Below the pieces are notes generated by a model. It did no database searches. It was not told the origin of the DNA and was given only the letters and a program-made list of their open reading frames with translations. 64,000 nucleotides of DNA from positions 434,001-498,000 of the forward strand of contig NC_018330.1 of NCBI RefSeq assembly GCF_000234665.1, given 5' to 3'. This DNA comes from Leishmania mexicana MHOM/GT/2001/U1103. Its lineage: Eukaryota > Euglenozoa > Kinetoplastea > Trypanosomatida > Trypanosomatidae. The translations under genes and the position numbers were made by a program. Below, piece after piece: positions 60,001-64,000 of the stretch; the stretch's first letter is position 1; each line of letters opens with the position of its first letter.

Positions 60001-61155
60001 GGCGATCCCCGTCGCTCGCAGGAGCGGGCCGTTGACGAGATGCGTTCGCCTGTCCGCATCTCTGACGAGCAAAAGCGTGCCACGGAGAAGTACAACCAGC
60101 TGCAACTGGAGGCAAGCGTCGACTCGCAGGCGCTGCGCAACTTGATGCCGTTACCAGCATCCAAGCTTTCGGAGTGTGCACCGCTCGGCTACCTGATATG
60201 GCGCCTAGAGAGCCCCGACATGCAGAGCCCCTTCTTCGAAATGCCGCAGCAAGTGCCTCTGTCACAGCAAGAAGTGCAGCTCTTCGAGGGCCGCAAGAAC
60301 CACGCGGATGTGACGCCAAACTCAAAGGGGCTGACGTCGGAGAAGGCGGCCGACGAGGCGTTCATCGGCTCCGGGACGACGCAGACCGACTCTATAAGCT
60401 GTGTTGCTCCCTTCAGCGAGCAGCGCGGCGCCTTCGTGAAGGTGGAGGGCATCCGCGGCGTGGGCGACGACGCAGCCATGTACGTCGTGGTGGTCTACAT
60501 GGCCAAGGCGCCGAAGGGACGCCGGGTATACTACACGATGATGCCCGACTGGGCCTCGGACGTTGGTGCACCAATGTTCAAGGATCCCCCATTCGCCTTC
60601 CAAGGCATCCGATACGACCAAAGAAACGTTACGACGTACATGCTTCTGAAGCTCTCGAGGTTGGAGAACGCGGCCAACCCGCCGTTGGTGGAGTGCGTCG
60701 GGTGGACCATGCACAAACTCTTCATAGACGAAGCGCCGGCGCTGCGCCAGGGACGGTATGTGCTGCCGTGGCTGAATGGGCCGCTGCCGCCGGCCGTGGT
60801 GCAAGAGCTGCTCACCCAGCAGGTCGGCACTGTGTTCCTCACGCGCATGAACACAAAGGCCATTGCCTACCTAGAGCCCAAGGCCACACTGACTATCAGC
60901 CAAGGTGACCCGGCGTGCTGCGTGGCGCTCGTGGACAACACGCCCGGTCGTGCGCAGCCGCGTCAGCTACTCGTACCCACCGCTATCAAGAATGCCTTTC
61001 CCTCCTCCACATGTGAAGGTATGGTGGGGTGCACGCTGCGAAGAGCGCATGAGAAGTGCTTCGGCGGCGGCGACGCGCGAGCCCTGCTGCAGCGCATGAA
61101 CATGGCGGTGCAGGAATACCTCACTGCAAAAATGAAAGAACTCGAGGAGCTGTGA
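57004..61155 (+). CDS. Zinc-finger, coiled-coil and beta-domain protein resembling CCDC17, 1383 aa
   Basis: The protein begins with a Cys/His finger (CPDC at 4-7, H20, C26) of the form seen at the start of CCDC17. A Gln/Leu-rich coiled coil spans about 100-190. Three blocks look like beta-sandwich (C2-like) domains: about 328-465 (VDVSIKVYYMSHG, MVVFVLQVFYRGR), about 810-1075 (NTVDIFVDGVSGVPLGA, AVVIVEYINGS) and about 1144-1320 (FVKVEGIRGV, MYVVVVYMAK). Pro/Ser/Gln-rich linkers separate them, including poly-Gln and poly-Ser runs. No calcium-binding Asp cluster was identified, so lipid binding is not implied. CCDC17-type proteins occur in ciliated organisms; a flagellar location is an inference. 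The open frame extends 112 codons upstream through C/T leader, without an ATG. The assignment to CCDC17 rests on architecture and the finger, not on a full alignment. Confidence 0.82.
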   Translation: MPACPDCGLVFDSLHNVQIHRRSGSCWMQSLGAPAASPVLQPMACASGCPVTPATNMSGHVSNISSGGYSHRKGGCDMQSTPVHPAAATQVPCMNPIERETEQALAIQRHQQTVNMAERERMLLEQQVNLVLPARQAQLQQSQQALKDQLLQMKLQLFTNQQQQQSTSNMDMEYLRNEMVAMRGALSSMSMNCTSSSDPGLPRRKPHKPQQRKATSAHTRNVRRRPQHGSHIDEVDSWGSLDDILCSDEYGGDRAEACDEDSSGRSPSPRNVRLFTPTPSQKIHSALKRMQAEIRSLRAISAARVEPALPSAPMEPAFPTASILEPGLHLLKLAALEGVDLAIPLDEVDVSIKVYYMSHGHNEYLLEPYLERSYPRRPPPLVRHDPNTMLFTVPPLEFIVHSPKEMVVFVLQVFYRGRLLCWATVFAKSTGSFSEGIRHSCYDLAKALQTPGGMIPEASVSGYIETDSLDVLQHAESVLNRSAVSFSARSGSPIPQRQHAQLPGLPPLPPPPLGQPLLPGMPGCEGPFLPPTSGGNMMLLQPTKGPVAHFILPPPTGVSILEWNQEVVKHLKKIQKPPPSKATAPAAKKGGANGKRGSNWKPASPLGRRQVMSSSSSDSSIQSFSPLSSTSISQPTSNSSPLRDPPLPIHGQVEIIGEDISKYPPVKRQQQQQQRRSHRSAVHFAKAVLKDASTGEVPAAKSPTMPIQKPQEAAKVSTVAVLAKEPLSSDVSPSQTHTPPSSTNASIATLAATEATAEKLPGNPKSAMASTLSPCVPSTDNQPAAPQAATPPPETCKVPREDIPLVERSRLRVLTDPQGNLAVPPNYKLNPSNPPCVNFDKLYATADPPVNPCVLLGLSKPTDTPPATLKVPGHGPNGNTVDIFVDGVSGVPLGAVCSRVLVYITDELDLDTGAPRNPLHDPRVFMRKPDLIAYQNLTSSSIEPKFEAKMSSNAGDQTHAVVIVEYINGSQESPIVLGHCCLPINKRFFAGNFVARLKLGDPRRSQERAVDEMRSPVRISDEQKRATEKYNQLQLEASVDSQALRNLMPLPASKLSECAPLGYLIWRLESPDMQSPFFEMPQQVPLSQQEVQLFEGRKNHADVTPNSKGLTSEKAADEAFIGSGTTQTDSISCVAPFSEQRGAFVKVEGIRGVGDDAAMYVVVVYMAKAPKGRRVYYTMMPDWASDVGAPMFKDPPFAFQGIRYDQRNVTTYMLLKLSRLENAANPPLVECVGWTMHKLFIDEAPALRQGRYVLPWLNGPLPPAVVQELLTQQVGTVFLTRMNTKAIAYLEPKATLTISQGDPACCVALVDNTPGRAQPRQLLVPTAIKNAFPSSTCEGMVGCTLRRAHEKCFGGGDARALLQRMNMAVQEYLTAKMKELEEL

Positions 61156-61749
61156 ATGAGCACCACTGATCAGCAGACGCACGCACAGAGGCGTTACTGG
61201 AGTGCATGCCAACTTGTACGGACGTTGAGTTGCTCCTGCGGTAAAGTCTTGTCGAGGAACCCCACCCACCCACCCCCCTCTCTCCGCCAGCATCTTCGCT
61301 ACGCAAAGAACATGAATACGATTGCGCGTCGTTGTCTCTCCCTCTCTATCATACATATATATATTTATATCAGCTCCATGAACGTTTTTTGCTCCTCCGG
61401 GTGCCACATGCTCTACCAGGGAGAGTCAAGAGAAAGCGTGCACATATTCCGGGTTTCTCTCCGCCACATCGTGTTTTATCGCGCCTCCAGGCGCCGCGTC
61501 GCCGCTCTCCACGCTCCGCCTCAAACGATGCCGTCGCCGTGCGACTCACCATCGATGTATGTAAGTAGGTATGTGTGTGTGTGCTCAGTGGAGAGCAGCA
61601 TTGCATGCGATGTATTTCTGATGTAGATAACAGTACAAAATGCACACAAATAAAAAAAGGACAAAAGAGCATGTGCCTCACTCGCTTTTTTTTCCGTTGG
61701 GCGCGTGTGTGCATGAGAAAGAGGGAGAAGGAGGGAGGGGGACCAGAGA

Positions 61750-61849
61750 NNNNNNNNNNNNNNNNNNNNNNNNNNNNNNNNNNNNNNNNNNNNNNNNNNN
61801 NNNNNNNNNNNNNNNNNNNNNNNNNNNNNNNNNNNNNNNNNNNNNNNNN
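61750..61849. other. Assembly gap of 100 N
   Basis: Exactly 100 consecutive N, the conventional length for a gap of unknown size. Left flank is purine-rich (GGGAGAAGGAGGGAGGGGG-like) and right flank is CA/CCAT-rich, suggesting a simple-repeat collapse. Confidence 0.99.
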
Positions 61850-62315
61850 CGCACAAACAAACACTCTCCATCCATCCATCCCTCTCTCTTTTCAATCCTC
61901 TGTGTAGACTGCTGGGATGTCCGTCACCCTCACCCCTCCACGTTTGTAGTCGCGTGTAAGTATGGCGATGATTTTCTCTTTTGTTGTTTGTTCTTTGCCG
62001 TTGTTTTTCTCACCCCGCTTCTAGGCGCGTCGGCACGGATCAACTCACACACGCACGCCCCGCTCCTCACGGGTCCCGAGGGCGGCAGTCCCGCTCGCCC
62101 GTGGATATCTATGCATACACACAGGCATGCGTGTGGTTGGTTGGTTGGTTCTGCTTCATGGCCGACGAAGGGGTTTGCCGGCGCACGTATGTATATCTGG
62201 CCTACCCCCCCCCGCTGGGAGTTAGGGCGAGATAGGATGCGGGGGGCAATGTTTGTTTCTTTGCATTTTCTTTCGAGCGAAAAAAACGAAGTTCGACGGC
62301 GTGTATCTTCACGGA

Positions 62316-62336
62316 TGTGTGTGTGTGTGTGTGTGT
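62316..62336 (+). repeat. (TG)n microsatellite
   Basis: About ten GT units. Confidence 0.9.
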
Positions 62337-62678
62337 CTGTGTGTTCTTTTCCCCCCATTCTCTCTCTCTCCCTCTGCGTCTATGTGCACATCCATCTCAA
62401 ACTATTTTTTTTTCACATTCTCCGCTCGCATCTGCAGCTGCGCCCTCCCCTCCCCCTCCCCTCTCTTTTCCCTCCGTCTCTGTGACTGTTTGCGAGTCGA
62501 AGTTCTTCGCTGTTCATGTAGCATCTTCATCTTTGTACACGTATATCGATAGATCTATATACGCACATGTATCGTTGGTGGTGCTGGACTTTGTCGTCTC
62601 TTCTCCTGCTTCTACCTCTCCCTCCAACTTTTACGGGTGCTTATATATTTATGCATGCATCCATACATGTACGTATGT

Positions 62679-62694
62679 ATATATATATATATAT

Positions 62695-62725
<31 letters not shown>
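62679..62725 (+). repeat. Compound (TA)n-(TG)n microsatellite
   Basis: About nine TA units (62679-62697), a short TACA break, then about twelve TG units (62701-62725). Confidence 0.9.
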
Positions 62726-63019
62726 ACGCACACGTACAGGCGCCCTACTGTTATGCACCGCCCGGCGTGCTGGTGGTTTGCCGACGGCACGAAATGGAGC
62801 ACGCATAGGCTCACACGTTTTTGCTGTTGTTTAGGACTTTTTTTCGTTCTTTCGTTTTTTTCCATCTCCCGGTCTGTTGAGACCAGCCCCGAGATTCAAA
62901 CATTTGAGAACGCCATGTGCACGCGCGGTCAGCCACACGGGTGGAGGGCAGAGGGGGGGGGGGGCAAGTTGTATCGCACCCCTAAACAGGGCATCCAGAG
63001 GCGAGCACAACTCGAGTGG

Positions 63020-63590
63020 TGGGCGGAAAAGGCGTGAAGAGGTGCATACGAATGAACACATCGGCGCATGCGTGCGACATGTACGACACCTACTCCATCC
63101 CACTGGGTGGGCTGATGAGGCACAGGGACCAAAAACATGACGAGAACACCGTGAGTTACGCCATCGAGCTCTCCGGCCTCCCACATGGAGAGCCTACACG
63201 CCATGCTATTGGATGCCGCTGCTTGAAGCCACTGAGGGCGAGGCATGGCGCACAGGAAAGGGTGCCCAGAGGGTCTCCGAGGGCCCCGGCCCAAGGCTAA
63301 CCAACTTCCTCCCTGAGCGCATCCGGCACGCGCCTAGGCCAGCCCCTGCTACCCGCGTGACAGACGCCAACGCTGCCGTCCTTGGGCAGAACACTTGGTT
63401 GCGGTCCGCTAGAATCCAGGCATGCACTCCACCCGGGTCTCCGTCTGGCGCCGACCACGTAGCGCTTACCCCAGGAAGGTTCGAGGAGGAACAGGGAGAG
63501 CCTGCTAGACGCATGGCCCTATTCGACGGCAGACAGCTCGTCCTAGACAACGAGGCTTCCGCCACAGTGCAGCAGAGGCAGGTGCGCTGT
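63020..63590. repeat. Possible decayed mobile element or pseudogene remnant
   Basis: Unlike the other spacers, this roughly 570-bp stretch lacks pyrimidine tracts and microsatellites and has balanced, coding-like composition. Partly open frames exist on both strands, broken by stops, with no recognisable domain. It does not match the SIDER-like copies at 29.1 and 52.9 kb by eye. It could be another degenerate retroposon or part of a pseudogene; identity is open. Confidence 0.3.
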
Positions 63591-64000
63591 AGTTGTGCGT
63601 ATGCGTATACGCGTCTGAAGCTGTTCATGGCGACATGGACGCACTGCAACGTAACAAGAAGAAGCATGGAACGCATCTCCCCCTCACCCGCCGCCGCCGT
63701 TGTTTTTCGTCTTTTTCACTGTCTGTGTGTTCTTTGCGCTTCCTCTAGTGAATGGATCAGACGTCACCATGTACCGCACATCGAGGCCGGAAAAAGAGTG
63801 CTCGCTAACGAAACAGTAATGGATGAACACACACACACGCAGAGAGGCACCCCAATGCACCCAGTCGGGCTTGTCGTCGTGCAATGCGAAAGAAAAATTC
63901 CGAGAGAGTGCGCACAACGCCGATTTGGTTGCAGCCTCATGGAAGACACAAGATGCGTACAAGTCGCGCCATGATACACTTCACCCTTGCCACCGCCAGC

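Larger units (their letters stand above)
61156..64000. other. Terminal intergenic region with assembly gap
   Basis: No intact gene is supported. It contains the N gap, TG/TA microsatellites, C/T tracts and, from about 63020, a stretch of ordinary complexity described separately. The 253-codon frame at 63213-63974 opens on ATG but has no recognisable domain and continues into simple sequence. Confidence 0.5.

Noticed and set aside
63465..63500. GGTTCGAGG resembling a tRNA T-arm
   Set aside because: No matching acceptor stem, D-arm or anticodon arm could be found around it.

Overview
The window is nuclear DNA from a trypanosomatid, most probably a Leishmania species. The evidence is direct: thirteen long intronless genes lie on one strand (+), they are G/C-rich at third codon positions, and they are separated by 0.9-5 kb spacers full of polypyrimidine tracts and (CA)n/(TG)n/(TA)n microsatellites. 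Most genes are preceded by a pyrimidine tract and an AG, as expected for spliced-leader trans-splicing of a polycistronic transcript. Two near-identical 0.5 kb repeats in spacers resemble SIDER-type degenerate retroposons, and a tandem pair of kinetoplast-type mitochondrial DNA ligases is present. No gene on the - strand and no strand-switch region was found. Coding sequence makes up about 33.5 kb, or 52% of the window. A run of 100 N near 61.8 kb marks an assembly gap.

Layout. 0-11.5 kb is a mitochondrion-flavoured block: an unknown protein with a presequence-like N-terminus (597-1841), the two ATP-dependent kDNA ligases (3397-5289 and 7198-8676), each with an N-terminal zinc ribbon, and a thioredoxin-fold/TPR protein of CnoX (YbbN) type (9681-11453). 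12.4-16.6 kb carries cytosolic/nuclear housekeeping genes: the circularly permuted GTPase GNL1 (12434-15133) and prefoldin subunit 3 (16017-16601). 17.9-28.4 kb holds a 1093-residue unknown protein with a small Cys/His zinc motif, a WWE-WD40 protein and a membrane-anchored J-protein. 31.1-38.3 kb is one 2408-residue protein with MORN repeats and two FYVE-type zinc fingers. 41.0-44.5 kb is a mostly disordered protein ending in a cytochrome b5 domain of NCB5OR/RLF type. 49.6-52.0 kb is a putatively myristoylated/palmitoylated unknown, and 57.0-61.2 kb is a zinc-finger/coiled-coil/beta-domain protein resembling CCDC17. The final 2.8 kb has no gene but includes a non-repetitive stretch that may be a decayed element.

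How they fit together. Being neighbours in a trypanosomatid transcription unit does not imply shared function. The only clear functional unit is the ligase tandem, whose products seal nicks and gaps in kinetoplast minicircles. Starts were set at ATG codons; upstream GTG or TTG extensions were discarded because they run through pyrimidine-rich leader sequence. No database search was possible, so all family assignments rest on motifs read by eye.
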